Shown one piece after another: positions 1-9,576 of a stretch of 64,000 bases of DNA. This stretch comes from Hymenopus coronatus (lineage: Eukaryota; Arthropoda; Insecta; Mantodea; Hymenopodidae): the NCBI GenBank assembly GCA_030762935.1, contig CM060882.1:19473001-19537000 (forward strand), in the 5' to 3' direction. The notes beneath the pieces are model-generated. The model searched no databases. It had not been told where the DNA came from and was given only the letters and a program-made list of their open reading frames with translations. Numbering within the stretch: the first letter of the stretch is position 1; every line of letters starts with the position of its first letter. A program made the translations under genes and the position numbers.

Positions 1-270
1 TATTCCTTGTTTATGGTTTCAGCTTTGAAATAATTTACTTTTTTCATACAGGAATTTGTCAACTCCCGTTCATACAAACAAAGGATCTTCGGTCACATAG
101 CAACCAGCTTTTGACTATTGCTTTAACCTATGGTAGTCCTTTATTTCGCTTCTACTTATAAGGAAGCAAGTAATAAGACTATTTCTGACAATTTTTATCG
201 AAACAAGAGCTTTTAAATAATAATTTGTTGCAGAGATGTGGAGAAAGTCATGTGAATGGAACATATCAAT
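1..270 (-). repeat. Family H copy, cut by window edge
   Basis: This is the TCTGATGTG-end portion of a family H copy in reverse orientation. It ends in a slightly decayed terminus (GAACATATCAAT in place of GAACACATCAGA). The hairpin end lies outside the window. Confidence 0.85.
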
Positions 271-275
271 TTTTT

Positions 276-407
276 CGTTTCCGTTTTACTTACACATATA
301 CACAAACACACAAACACCCATGCCCAAGGCGGGTCTCGAACCCATGATTCCTGCGCCAAGAAGCACTAAAGCTAGGCAGTTTGGAGAGCGCGGCCACAAG
401 GACCGGC
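276..407 (-). mobile_element. tRNA-derived SINE, type C
   Basis: On the minus strand there is a tRNA-like head with a B-box (GGGTTCGAGACCC) and an A-box-like region, followed by a tail rich in GT and ATGTGT. The copy at 29012-29262 shares head and tail. It sits between two reverse family H pieces. Confidence 0.7.
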
Positions 408-411
408 TAAA

Positions 412-466
412 ATGTCTTTGTGGAACAGCTAGAGAAAGTTATATAAATAGAACTCCTCCAACTTTT
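412..466 (-). repeat. Family H terminal fragment
   Basis: The text TGTGGAACAGCTAGAGAAAG followed by a decayed version of the TCTGATGTG terminus matches the subfamily 2 end of family H in reverse orientation. Confidence 0.55.
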
Positions 467-476
467 AATTTTTTTT

Positions 477-658
477 AGTGTTTAACGCCCGCGTTTACTA
501 CTAGACACCGATGCTACACTAAACGAAGATGACTGGGGAAACCGGAAACCACTCCCACGCCACTTTGTCCCCCACAAATCCCACATGCGGTCGCTGGGAT
601 CGAACCTGGCCACCTTAGTGAAAGGCGAGTGGTCTAACCACTCGGCCACGGCGCGGCC
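477..658 (-). mobile_element. tRNA-derived SINE, type A
   Basis: Read on the minus strand it begins GGCCGCGCCGTGGCCGAGTG, continues GTTAGACCACTCGCC with a B-box (GGTTCGATCCCA), and ends in a body with CCGGTTTCC and GCGGGCGTTAAACACT. Related copies are at 32228, 37413 and 38377. The head looks like a Leu/Ser-type tRNA, but the whole unit is a SINE and not a functional tRNA gene. Confidence 0.85.
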
Positions 659-1249
659 AGTTTTGAGCGCTTCCTTACTTTCTCCTTTTCTCAAAACTAC
701 ATTTTTCTTTACATAAAAGGACCCTGGCAGAGCAATTTTGAGCAGATTATTTTGAGCATTAATTTTATAATTTCATCATTATTTATTTAAGTATTTATGT
801 GCAAGTAAACATTAAAAATGTAATTTGTAAACACTAAAAACTGCAGATACAACAATTGCTGCATTTTTCGCTTTCATTATGTAGCAAAATCCAGACCAAG
901 GTTTATATGCATGTAGATACATTAGGAAAATGCCTACCAAATATTATACATGAAACGTGAAAACTGTTCCACAAGAACATTTTATGTTAAACAATTGGGT
1001 GTAGTTTTTCTTAAATAAAAATTAATTAAGTAGAAAATAATTGTAGGAGATATCTAAAATTTTGCAGAGAGATTATCTACATCGTCGGTTTACCCTCCCC
1101 GTATTTAGGACTGACACCCCCTAAGACTTACAAGGGGATGCCTAAGGGTCAGAAGCCCTGTCGGGGAGTCAACGGCACGAAACTACAATGGAGAACCTGG
1201 AACGAGTGGTCGGCGAGTAGTCAGGCATGAGCGTGAGGAAGTGGATGAT

Positions 1250-1408
1250 AGGAAAGGTGATTGGTGGAATAAGTGGTGGGGGTAACCGGAGGACCCGGAA
1301 AAAAAAGCGCACAGACGCCGCTTGTACATCAGAAATCCCACATGTGGACGCTTGGGTTCGAACCTAGATGGGCGGCAGGCGATCTAACCATCCGGACACG
1401 GCGTGCCT
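1250..1408 (-). mobile_element. Diverged SINE, type A
   Basis: The right half reads on the minus strand as GGCACGCCGTGTCCGGATGG, then a B-box-like GGTTCGAACC and the conserved ATGTGGGATTT block. The left boundary is unclear because a GC-richer stretch from about 1085 may belong to it. Confidence 0.6.
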
Positions 1409-2213
1409 GATTATAAAGTTTGAAAGTTGTTCTTTAAAAATATACAATTTAGGGGTTTCACTTGGCTGTTCCCTTAATGCTGAACTTAATTCCACTGATG
1501 AAACTTAGACTTAGTTTGTATGATTAAAATATAAACAATCTAAAGACAAAACAAATACTTTTGTTTAGAACCAGCCCAAACTTCACCAATAAACAATTCC
1601 TATTATGATTTAGTGTGTTGTAAAACACAAAATGCATCGCTTTATGGAAAGCATACATTAGATTTTTTTTTTAGCTGAAGAAATATCAGCTTTCTGACAT
1701 CATTTTAAGAATTAAAGTGTTATTTCGCTGCAACAAATTCAAAGTTACGTCAGATGTTCACTTCTACTATTCTTCTATTTCTCTGGTACATGCCTGCTGG
1801 CTTGTTGGTTGTTATTTTGAAAACAAAATGAGGAAGAAATCCTGAGTAAATACTGTGCGGCATGGTAAGAGGTAGTTGCAAGTTTCTGAGCTTTCCTGCT
1901 CTGATATGTGATGTGATTGAAGGAACCCAAAATCTTCAGGGCTGTGTAGAAGCGGCCCTTAAAGGTTCAGCCTGAAAACAACAAAAATATTTTACATTTA
2001 GCAAATGGCAACCACAGTATGTATATTTTATAGATGTTATAGTTGCGCATCTTCTAAGTTCTCTAATTGTACAACATATGTGTTCATTAAGCGGTTTGTG
2101 GGTGAAATTCAACAGTTTCATTCAAAATATGTAAGTTGTTTACAAACAGATGTTATACAGCTGTATGTCCCAGACTTGGGTCGCTCTGGAATTAATAACC
2201 GACCGGAGTTAAT
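1409..2213. other. No gene or named repeat seen
   Basis: About 800 bp of AT-rich DNA between a SINE and a mariner. Open frames run into the mariner 5' end but carry no family signature, and no repeat matches elsewhere in the window were noticed. Confidence 0.5.
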
Positions 2214-3000
2214 ATACGAGATACGTCCAGAGAGTGTTCCGTTTCAATTTATCTCCGCTGCAGCGCTGCGATCGCAGTTCCGCACATGCGCGGTAGACGC
2301 TCTGTATCAAGGAGAAGAAACGTGCGCCATTTTGAGATCGCTGTCAGCCACATACGCTTTGTTGTGCTTGTTTACAATGTCGGTGTTGATTGAAAATCCC
2401 GCCGCTTGTGAAATCAGATCTGTGATTCGTTTTCTGAATGCTAGGAAAGTGAAACCAATTGAAATTTATCAGCAAATTTGCGAAGTTTACGGACAAAATG
2501 CGATGAGTGATTCAATGGTGAGAAGACGGGTGCGACAGTTCAATGAAGGACGTAGTGAAGTGCACGATGAAGAAATAAATGGGCGTCCATCTTTGGTTAC
2601 AGAAGAACTGGTTCACGCGATTGATGACAAGATCCAGGAAAACCGCAAGTTTACAATTAGTACTCTCTCTATGGAATTTCCCCAAAGCTCACAATCACTA
2701 ATTCATGAAATTGTTACCGAAAAACTGAAATTTCGTAAACTTTGCTCACGTTGGGTACCAAAGATTCTTACTGAGCAACAGGCGGTAAATTTCTATGAAG
2801 AAGGTATACAAAAACATGTGCCACGCTATGACAAGTGCCTGCAAAATTTCGGCAGTTATGTGGAAAAGTAGTTTAAGAGTTGTAGAATTTTGTGCAATAA
2901 ATAATTATTCTGTATCTGTACAGAATTTAATTATTCTGTATCTGTACACAATTTAATTCTATTATCAAAACGGAACTTACTTTCTGGACGTACCTCGTAT
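2214..3000 (+). mobile_element. Mariner element M1, internally deleted
   Basis: It has terminal inverted repeats: ATACGAGATACGTCCAGAGA at the left, and at the right TTTCTGGACGTACCTCGTAT, the complement of the same motif. Its 5' UTR and transposase start are nearly identical to those of the copy at 23338. At about 787 bp it is well short of the usual ~1.3 kb. The middle of the gene, including the catalytic domain, is missing, so the copy cannot be autonomous. Confidence 0.9.
2377..2871 (+). pseudogene. Mariner transposase with catalytic domain deleted
   Basis: The likely start is the ATG at 2377 (MSVLIENPAACEIRSVIRF). The frame is open upstream to 2005, but that part lies outside the transposon. 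The N-terminal helix-turn-helix DNA-binding region and the linker (RWVPKILTE) are present. The sequence then jumps to the last ~25 residues (YDKCLQNFGSYVEK and stop). All three catalytic aspartates are absent. The frame stays open across the junction near 2780, so the product would be a DNA-binding fragment that could in principle occupy mariner ends. Expression is unknown. Confidence 0.85.
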
Positions 3001-3003
3001 ACA

Positions 3004-3618
3004 CACACAGGATGTTAATGAACTGTACCGAAATATTTTCACAGAATATGTAGATTACTTAAATAAGTAATTTGACATAGGAGACTTATGGCCTGTTTAT
3101 TGAAATTTCGAAGTAACGGCTATAAGTTTCTGAAGTGCCAGTACGTCACGTATCGCGGCACTTCGTCTGGAATGAAGAAAATAATAATAAAAAAAATATT
3201 ATCTATTTCAATGAACGAACTTGTTACCTTTGGGATAGTAGCTTCCCGCGTTACGCATTAAGCCATCAGAACAGCTGAAAGACCACCTCCAGAGTAGGCT
3301 CTCAGTGTCGCACTGTGAAGTGATTTGTTCGAGATTTTACAGATTTTTGCGACATTAAATCTTGAGAACGCTAGTAACGATCTGCTAAAATTCGATATTT
3401 CTATACTCGGACAGAAGTTTTAAAGACATTCTAAGCCATTTTTTTCAATCTGCTTTGCTTTAACTCCGACTTATCAGCACCTGATACCCACACGTTTAAC
3501 GCTATGTAGCTGCGTTATGTTTATCCGGGGACCATGCATCGCCGGTCTAAAATTACTTATATCAGTCACGTGCACAATCTCGCAAATTATTTCGGTGTAG
3601 TTCATTAACACCCCCCCC
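3004..3618. mobile_element. Element with inverted termini, unclassified
   Basis: The left end reads CAGGATGTTAATGAACTGTA and CCGAAATATTTTC. The right end is its inverted counterpart (TTATTTCGGTGTAGTTCATT followed by AACACC and a C run). The right ~165 bp recur in inverted orientation at 24463-24617. No coding capacity is seen. It lies 3 bp from the end of mariner M1. Confidence 0.6.
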
Positions 3619-4320
3619 CCACACACAGGGTGTTAATGTATATTACCACTCCCAAGAATGCTACTAGAAATCAGGGCCTACATTAGATGTAGTTTTCATG
3701 GAAGTGAGCCCAAATCATATATCTACTATTTGTTATTCTCTGTTACTTCTTGCAAGGGAAGTATACCAACTGTAACACCCAATTATGTATCTAAATTTGT
3801 GAAGCCTTTTGGTCTATGAAATCATGGTAAAAGATATGGTAGTTTACTTAAACTAGCCTAATTTAAATGTTAAAACAATTGTAAACGTATTTAAATGATT
3901 TTAAAATCCGTTTAAATGAAAAAACGAGTGTTTACAAAAAGTAAAACAAAATGGTTTTACTGTTTCCAGCACTTATATGTCATACGCATTTTTCTGAGTT
4001 TCTATTCAAAAGCATTTTATGGGAGCTCCGCTAGCTTTCTGCCTGTTGCGAGATGTCATAATTCGAAACTTGGACTCATTTCAGTGTTATACTAACACGT
4101 AAGGCTTACAGAAAAAAGCAAAAACAAAAAAACAAAACAACAAGGATGTATATACAAGGTAATTGTGCCCCAATCATTTCTTCAAAAACAACAGTTTCCT
4201 GGAAGGCAATATATATAAAGTTTGAATATTGGTTTAAAAGTCCTATTCCACCAATGTGCTAAATTCATGACTGATTATGCCAGAAATTTGTATGAAAAAC
4301 AAAATGTATATAGGTCTTCA
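3619..4320. other. No gene seen; possible partial repeat end
   Basis: It starts with a second GGGTGTTAATG motif resembling the terminus of the preceding element. The rest is AT-rich with no coding or repeat signal that I can support. Confidence 0.4.
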
Positions 4321-4570
4321 TGGTAACCACTACACTACGAGGGCGACGATCAAGTTATGGGTGATTATAGTTTAGGTAATTGTACCGGTGGGGCGGTAAC
4401 GTGGTTATGGGTTCGAATCCCGGGTGCAGGTTTTGGCTATTAGGAACGGTGTGGATTTGTGGGTGCCCTAGCTCAGATTTTGCTAGCATGGAAACTCTTT
4501 CAGGGTGGGGTATGACACAAGTACGATATTCATTTTGTTCGGCCTTTTTCCGCCGTCGAACACACACGCA
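4321..4570. mobile_element. tRNA-derived SINE remnant(s)
   Basis: The left text GTAACCACTACACTACGAGG matches the head of SINE type B read in reverse (GTAGCCATTACACCACGGAG near 27165). A second tRNA-like segment has a B-box (GGTTCGAATCC) near 4410. The piece may be two abutting SINE fragments. Confidence 0.5.
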
Positions 4571-5035
4571 TTCCTCCTAAATTTCTGACTGTGAAACTAT
4601 GCTTTACGCGACCTCGATTATCATTACTTTTTACTTTTGATGCAGTGATGTATTCCGTACTCTGGTGTGTATTAAAATAACTATATCCCTCACAACCAAA
4701 GGTAGCCTGTTCGGCTCCACCCCGGATCCTAAATATTACATCTTTGCTCTGCCGATGTTCTACGCCAAGTGCCTCAAAAAGTGTCCCCTGACCAGCGGGA
4801 GCATTGTTTTCTCTTTTCCTGTTATGTTCCCCTTGGGCAGTGTTCTGTCACCCCCTTCGGGTCAATGCTCTACCCCTAACGGAATACTGTGCTACCAGCT
4901 CGTGACATCTCTGCTACTTAAACGTGTTTGAAATCCTTCTTCCCTTCCCATTTTTAATTTACATTTATATTTCCCTTCTTGGTATAATTCATATTATTAG
5001 CTATGGTTTTCTTTCCCTTTCGAATAACTCTTAGC

Positions 5036-5250
5036 CCTGGCGGAGGGTGATTCTGTTGCTTTTGGAGGAATGATTGTGCCACATTTATCTTGTATAATGT
5101 CCTTGATTTCTTCGGACGCAAAAGTTCTTGGCTTGCCTTCCTTCGGAAGGGAAGTAAAGTCGGTGGTCCCGGTAATGTTTATTTCCACGTAAAAGAATCC
5201 CATACCTTGAGGGCCTCTAAGAAAGATACTTTCTTTGACTGACAAAACTG
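5036..5250 (+). mobile_element. Diverged SINE, type B, in the 3' UTR region
   Basis: The central block CTTCCTTCGGAAGGGAAGTA followed by AAG.CG.TGGTCCCG, and the later ACGTAAAAGAA and GAGGGCCTCT, align with the type B copies at 6750 and 26940 in the opposite orientation. It lies just downstream of the GAS1-like stop codon and probably forms part of that transcript's 3' UTR. Confidence 0.65.
5178..5183 (-). terminator. Candidate poly(A) signal AATAAA
   Basis: On the minus strand AATAAA occurs about 175 nt after the GAS1-like stop, inside the diverged SINE. It is the nearest canonical hexamer I noticed. Its use is inference. Confidence 0.4.
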
Positions 5251-5357
5251 CAGAAAGATGGTGGGGGAACCTCTCTCTTCTTCCCCGCAACCTCGCTTCC
5301 CCCGTGCCCAAAAAAGGTGCGTGCATAGAAGTAGGGAAGAATGCATACATACCAATG

Positions 5358-5831
5358 TCAGGTGTTGCTGAGTAACGTCGCTAAGAGCAAGACGAAGACT
5401 AGGCTAGGACCGACATTCGCCGCCGACTTGGAGCAAGGTTCTGGCGTCGACGTGTGGTACACTTGTGGAGGAGGAGTTTCTTCCCCGCTCTTGTGGAAGC
5501 AGAGCTTCGCCATGTTGGACCGGATGCTGCGACAGTCGTAGTCTTCGCGACCGTCGCACAGGCAAGAGTTGAGCTTGGCAGCCTTCTCCTGGCGCCTGAG
5601 AATGGAGATGCTGTTGTTGCAGCGGTTCGTGCACTTCTTGCCGTGGAACATGGAGCGGCAGTATCGATGGTAGTAGTCCAGGGCTGTAGAACAGAGAGGG
5701 TCGGCGACGCAGATCCACTGCGCTACGGCACAACTCACCACCGTCTCGTTCCTCGTCGCCTGCAACACGTGCGGTCGACACACTTCCACCTTGCGCTTCG
5801 TCTCCTCGCAGTACTCGTCATCGCAGGTACA
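5358..5831 (-). CDS. Gas1: GAS1/GDNF-receptor-alpha-like protein, last coding exon
   Basis: This exon encodes residues 75-231 of a predicted 231-residue protein. The acceptor is TTTGGATTGTCGCAG followed by TGT at 5831, in phase 0, matching the donor at 24161. It completes the first cysteine-rich domain (C75, C77, C82, C92) and holds a second one, from SCAVAQWIC at about 107 to the cysteine at 185. N-glycosylation sequons are at N102 (NET) and N146 (NNS). A hydrophobic C-terminal tail (about 216-228) with only three residues after it suggests a GPI-anchor signal. In vertebrates GAS1 is a GPI-linked Hedgehog co-receptor and GFR-alpha relatives bind GDNF ligands with RET. The role in this animal is inferred only. 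The stop TGA is at 5358-5360. Confidence 0.82.
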   Translation of the reverse strand, partial: CTCDDEYCEETKRKVEVCRPHVLQATRNETVVSCAVAQWICVADPLCSTALDYYHRYCRSMFHGKKCTNRCNNSISILRRQEKAAKLNSCLCDGREDYDCRSIRSNMAKLCFHKSGEETPPPQVYHTSTPEPCSKSAANVGPSLVFVLLLATLLSNT

Positions 5832-5931
5832 CTGCGACAATCCAAAACAAACACACTTTCAGACATGTGCTACGTGACAATAACATCCTGCCTCCTAGCA
5901 CTGACTAGATAAGTTATTTATTACACAAGTG

Positions 5932-6033
5932 GATAAACAGAGAGTTTATCCATGAGTAGAACAATTTAAAACGCGATCCGAAGGGGAACGTTTTAAGTTC
6001 TACGAGTGGATACTAGAGGTTTGTCCACTTGTA
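5932..6033. repeat. Palindromic insert, copy 1
   Basis: The ends TACACAAGTGGATAAAC and GTTTGTCCACTTGTA are inverted, and inner arms GAGTAGAAC..TTTAAAACG and CGTTTTAAGTTCTACGAGT pair around a GATCCGAAGGGGAA loop. This is a foldback of about 100 bp with the look of a small MITE. Confidence 0.75.
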
Positions 6034-6118
6034 ACTCCAAAACAAACAAACTTTCAGACATGTGCTACGTGACAATAACATCCTGCCTCCTAGCACTGAC
6101 TAGATATTAGTTATTTAT

Positions 6119-6230
6119 TACACAAGTGGATAAACAGAGAGTTTATCCATGAGTAGAACAATTTAAAACGCGACCCGAAGGGGAACGTTTTAAGTTCTAC
6201 GAGTGGATACTAGAGGTTTGTCCACTTGTA
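6119..6230. repeat. Palindromic insert, copy 2
   Basis: Second copy of the palindromic insert, differing from the first by single bases (for example GACCCGAAG against GATCCGAAG in the loop). Confidence 0.75.
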
Positions 6231-6555
6231 ACTCCAAAACAAACACACTTTCAGACATGTGCTACGTGACAATAAGATCCTGCCTCCTAGCACTCACTAG
6301 TGTGTAGTATTATTATATATTTACATTGCAAAAGTACTACAAGACTTCTTTATTTATATTCTACTCCTTCTAGGCAGCATACTTCGTAAATATTCACAAA
6401 AAAGGATCGCTACGCGCACGTAATAAATTAGCGTCTAACTTAATTACGAGCTTTTCCGATAAAAAAAATTGGTGAAAACGTAACAAGTATAAGCCAAACT
6501 TACAGTCAAACCACAATTTGTTTAATTTCTAGAGGGGCCGAAGTTCTCTATAATA

Positions 6556-6615
6556 ACCCAAAAAATTTCAGACATGTGATATGTGAGAATAAGGCCCTGC
6601 TACCTAGTACTAAAT
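6556..6615. repeat. Older, diverged fourth copy of the acceptor-side segment
   Basis: TTTCAGACATGTGATATGTG and the text that follows it resemble the unit at 5841 (TTTCAGACATGTGCTACGTG) with several substitutions. It lacks the palindromic insert and may be the pre-insertion form. Confidence 0.6.
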
Positions 6616-6749
6616 AAATAAATAAAATCCGAATTTGCTACCCAAGCACCAACCAGCACCATTCTTAGATGAACCCACGTGACCAGTACACCGTGGAAAT
6701 GTAAATGAGTTTTATTTAAGACGATTTTTAACTACTATATTTCTCCATG

Positions 6750-6985
6750 TCTCATTCTATACTGGGCGTGAAAGACCATTAATTTTGCTCAGAGGTCTCT
6801 TTGTCAGGCTTGAGGTTCTTTTACGTGCCGTAAATCTACGGCACGGGACCAACGGCTTTACTTCCCTTCCGAGCGAAGTCAAGCTAAGGATTTTACCCCG
6901 AAAAAATCCATTGTCCTCCGCCGGGTCTGAACCCGCGACCTCGGATATATGAAGCTAGCAAGTTCCCGAGGTACAATACAGCAGC
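6750..6985 (-). mobile_element. tRNA-derived SINE, type B
   Basis: On the minus strand a tRNA-like head with a B-box (GGTTCAGACCC) is followed by CGGCGGAGGACAATGG, the TTTTTTCGGG block, the CTTCCC/AGTAAAGCC block and a GTCTTTCACGCCC end. It is a close relative of 26940-27187. Confidence 0.8.
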
Positions 6986-7044
6986 AATGCACCCATAAAA
7001 GCACATTTGGGGGACGTGTTCCTGACATCAAAACAGGATGAGGT

Positions 7045-7688
7045 GCACTCACATAACTTCCTCTAGCTGCTTTACAAACTTCTTACAAAAGATTCTTCTT
7101 CTTTCTACACCATGCTAATCGAGATAAACATTAGCAGAATGTTCTTACTATTTAATTCCTTATAAGTAGAAGGGAACTAAAGGAATGTACTAGACTAAAG
7201 TGATCGCAAAATGTTTTAAAAGCTGTCATATACGATTGTCATAGCAAATCACTTCGCCAGGAGTAGAACGAACAAACAAACAAACAAAAACAAAAAACAA
7301 AAAAAAAGAGCCGACAATTCCTGTCTGAGAAAAGTATAAGTACTTTGCAATTGAAACCAGTAATAAGGAATATCTCGGAAAGGTTAAATCCACAACAAAA
7401 ACGTAAAAGACAAATTGTGTGTTTTGAGAGATCTATATTTTTGTGTAGTAAGTTTTTGTCTATCTCTTACGGTTTAGCAGCTAAGCAAAATTCGGCAAAA
7501 TTTATCTAGAATAAAGAGGTCTTCAGAGGCTATTCCCAAAAAATTCATGATATACATTTTATTTGGGACATAAATAACTTTAATATATGGGATTTTAATC
7601 AAAATGGTTAGAGCCATTTTTGAGAAAATCAAAATTTTGGAAAACTTTTCCATGTAAAGGGTAGTTTGTGATGGGGAGATTTTCAAGA
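7045..7688 (+). repeat. Family H, 5' part, left arm of a foldback
   Basis: A subfamily 2 copy running from a decayed terminus (GATGAGGTGCACTCACATAA) to the GGGGAGATTTTCAAG block. It stops where an inverted copy begins, and no microsatellite or hairpin end is present. Confidence 0.85.
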
Positions 7689-8246
7689 AAATTCCCCCAC
7701 CTCAGATTCCCCTTTACATGGAAAAATTTTGTAAAATGTTGATTTTCTCAAAAATGGCTCTAATATTTAAGATATTTACATGCCAAATAAAGTGCATACC
7801 TTGAATTTTCTGGGAATAGCCTCTAAAGACCTCTTTATTCTGGATGATTTTTATTGAATTTTGCATAACTAGTAAACTGTAAGAGATAGACAAAAATTTA
7901 CTACACAAAAAAATGTAGATTACGATAAAACACACAATTTATGTTATATACATTTTTTCGTGGAGTGATCGTTTTTGAGATATGCCTTGTTTTTGGATTC
8001 AGCTTTAAAAATCTTATACTTCTCTCATACATGAATTTGTCAACTCCTGACCATACAAACAAAAGAACTTCAATCTCATAGCAACCAGCTTTTGATTATC
8101 ACTTTAACCTATGGTACTCCCTTATTTCGCTTCTACTTACAAGGCAGCAAGTAATAAGACTATTTCTGCTAATTTTTTCTCGATTGGCAGAAGTAAATAG
8201 AAGCATAAGCGTTTTAACAATAATTTGTTGCAGAGATGTAGTGAAG
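7689..8246 (-). repeat. Family H, right arm of a foldback
   Basis: The inverted counterpart of the preceding arm, from CCCCCACCTCAGATTCCC to GCAGAGATGTAG. It resembles subfamily 1 in its last third, so the arms are not a simple duplicate of one copy. Confidence 0.85.
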
Positions 8247-8249
8247 ATA

Positions 8250-8665
8250 TTGCACAAAGATGGGTCTATAGCAAGGACCATGACGTATTGAGCTAGGAGG
8301 TGGCCCAGGTTTGAGGTAAATGAGGGAAAGCAGCTCGAAAGGCACAACTCCTGCGTGACGGCCTCAGGCCTGAGCGACTGTAATCAGGATAATAGCAAGA
8401 TAACCTCACCCAAGAGCGTGTATTTCAAATACTATTAGCCAGAGTTCCATTTCCTTTCTAAGTCCCTAATTATCATTTACGATTTTACGAACTGTCTAAA
8501 TGCCTCACAGAATGTTAGCGAAACAAATGTTCGTACACGTGTAGCGCGCAGCACGCTCCGAAGACCACCAGCAACATGGTCCTTAACCCTTAGTTGCCTG
8601 CATTAGTATACTATATATGCCGTTTTTCCTTTAATTCAAATTTAAAACTGGAGTTATAGAAAAAA
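8250..8665. other. Unique-looking DNA, nothing recognised
   Basis: About 415 bp between two H copies with no coding, tRNA-like or repeat match that I could support. Confidence 0.5.
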
Positions 8666-8669
8666 AAAA

Positions 8670-9576
8670 TTATGTGTACCATTCACATGACTTTCTCTAC
8701 ACCTCTGCAACACATTATTGTTAAGAAGCTTATGCTTCTATTTGCTTCATGCTAATCAGAAAACAAAATTAGCAGAAATAGTCTTATTACTTGCTTCCTT
8801 GTAAGTAGAAGCGAAATAAGGGAGTACCATAGGTTAAAGTGACAGTCAAAAGCTGGTTGCTATGAGACTGAAGTTCCTTTGTTTGTATGGACACGAGTTG
8901 ACAAATTCCTATATGAGAAAAGTATGTTTTTCAAAGCCGAAACCAAAAACAAGGAATATCTAAAAAAAAAAAAAAAAAAAAAAAAGACCAACTCCAGGAA
9001 AAAATGTATATAACATAAATTGTGTGCTTTAAAGTGCTCTACATTTTTTGTGTGGTAAGTTTTTTTCCATTTGTTATGGATTAGCAGTTATGCAAAATTC
9101 CGTAATATGTGTCCAGAATAAAGTGGTCTTCAGAGGCTATTCACAGAAAATTCAAGATAGACATTTTGATTGTCAGGTAAATATCTTTAATATTTGACAT
9201 TTTAATCAAAATCGTTAGAGCCATTTTTTAGAAAATTAAAATTTTCGAAAAAACTTCCATGTAAAGGGTAATTTGGAGTGAGGGGATTTTTCTCAAAATC
9301 TTCGTGTCGCATTCCCTGGAAGATACTAAACTTAAATACCAAGTTTGGCATTTTTCCGACTTTTCGTTTTTGAGTCATCGTTCTCAGACACACACGCGCG
9401 CGCGCACGCACGCAACCACACACACACACACACGGACCTTTTTGTGAAAATGTTTTTTTTTTTGATATAGGGGTCCCTGAAACGTATATTTCCGGTGAAT
9501 TCTCGGTATCGAATTTTTGGGTGGAGTGCAATACCTTCTTTATACATTACGTACAAGGTACGTGTAGAGAAAGTAA
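8670..9576 (+). repeat. Family H, near-complete copy
   Basis: It runs from TATGTGTACCATTCACATGA through the TTAGCAGAAATAGTC, TTACGG/TTAGCAG, AGAGGCTATTCCCAG and GGGGATTTTTCTCAAAATC blocks, then an ACACGCGCGCGC/CACA microsatellite, then ATTTCCGGTGAA and a decayed terminal hairpin ending GTAGAGAAAGTA. About 907 bp. There is no open frame beyond chance. Confidence 0.92.

Larger units (their letters stand above)
5841..6300. repeat. Tandem duplication, ~196 bp period, beside the splice acceptor
   Basis: The segment beginning TCCAAAACAAACACACTTTC (running on to CTAGCACTGACTAGAT) starts at 5841, 6036 and 6233. The first two starts are each followed by a ~125 bp palindromic insert. Units differ at only a few positions, so the duplication is recent or homogenised. 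The first copy holds the pyrimidine-rich tract directly upstream of the GAS1-like acceptor on the minus strand. Confidence 0.9.

Noticed and set aside
2005..2376. Upstream extension of the mariner frame to 288 codons
   Set aside because: The transposon itself starts at 2214 and its transposase at ATG 2377. The upstream in-frame part is flanking DNA and 5' UTR.
5404..5912. Frames overlapping the GAS1-like last exon on both strands
   Set aside because: They are shadows of the GC-rich coding exon. Only the 5358-5831 frame has the cysteine pattern and matching splice phase.
8670..9576. Family H as a LINE or SINE
   Set aside because: Both ends are fixed, there is no 5' truncation gradient, no Pol III boxes, no own poly(A) tail and no reverse transcriptase frame.
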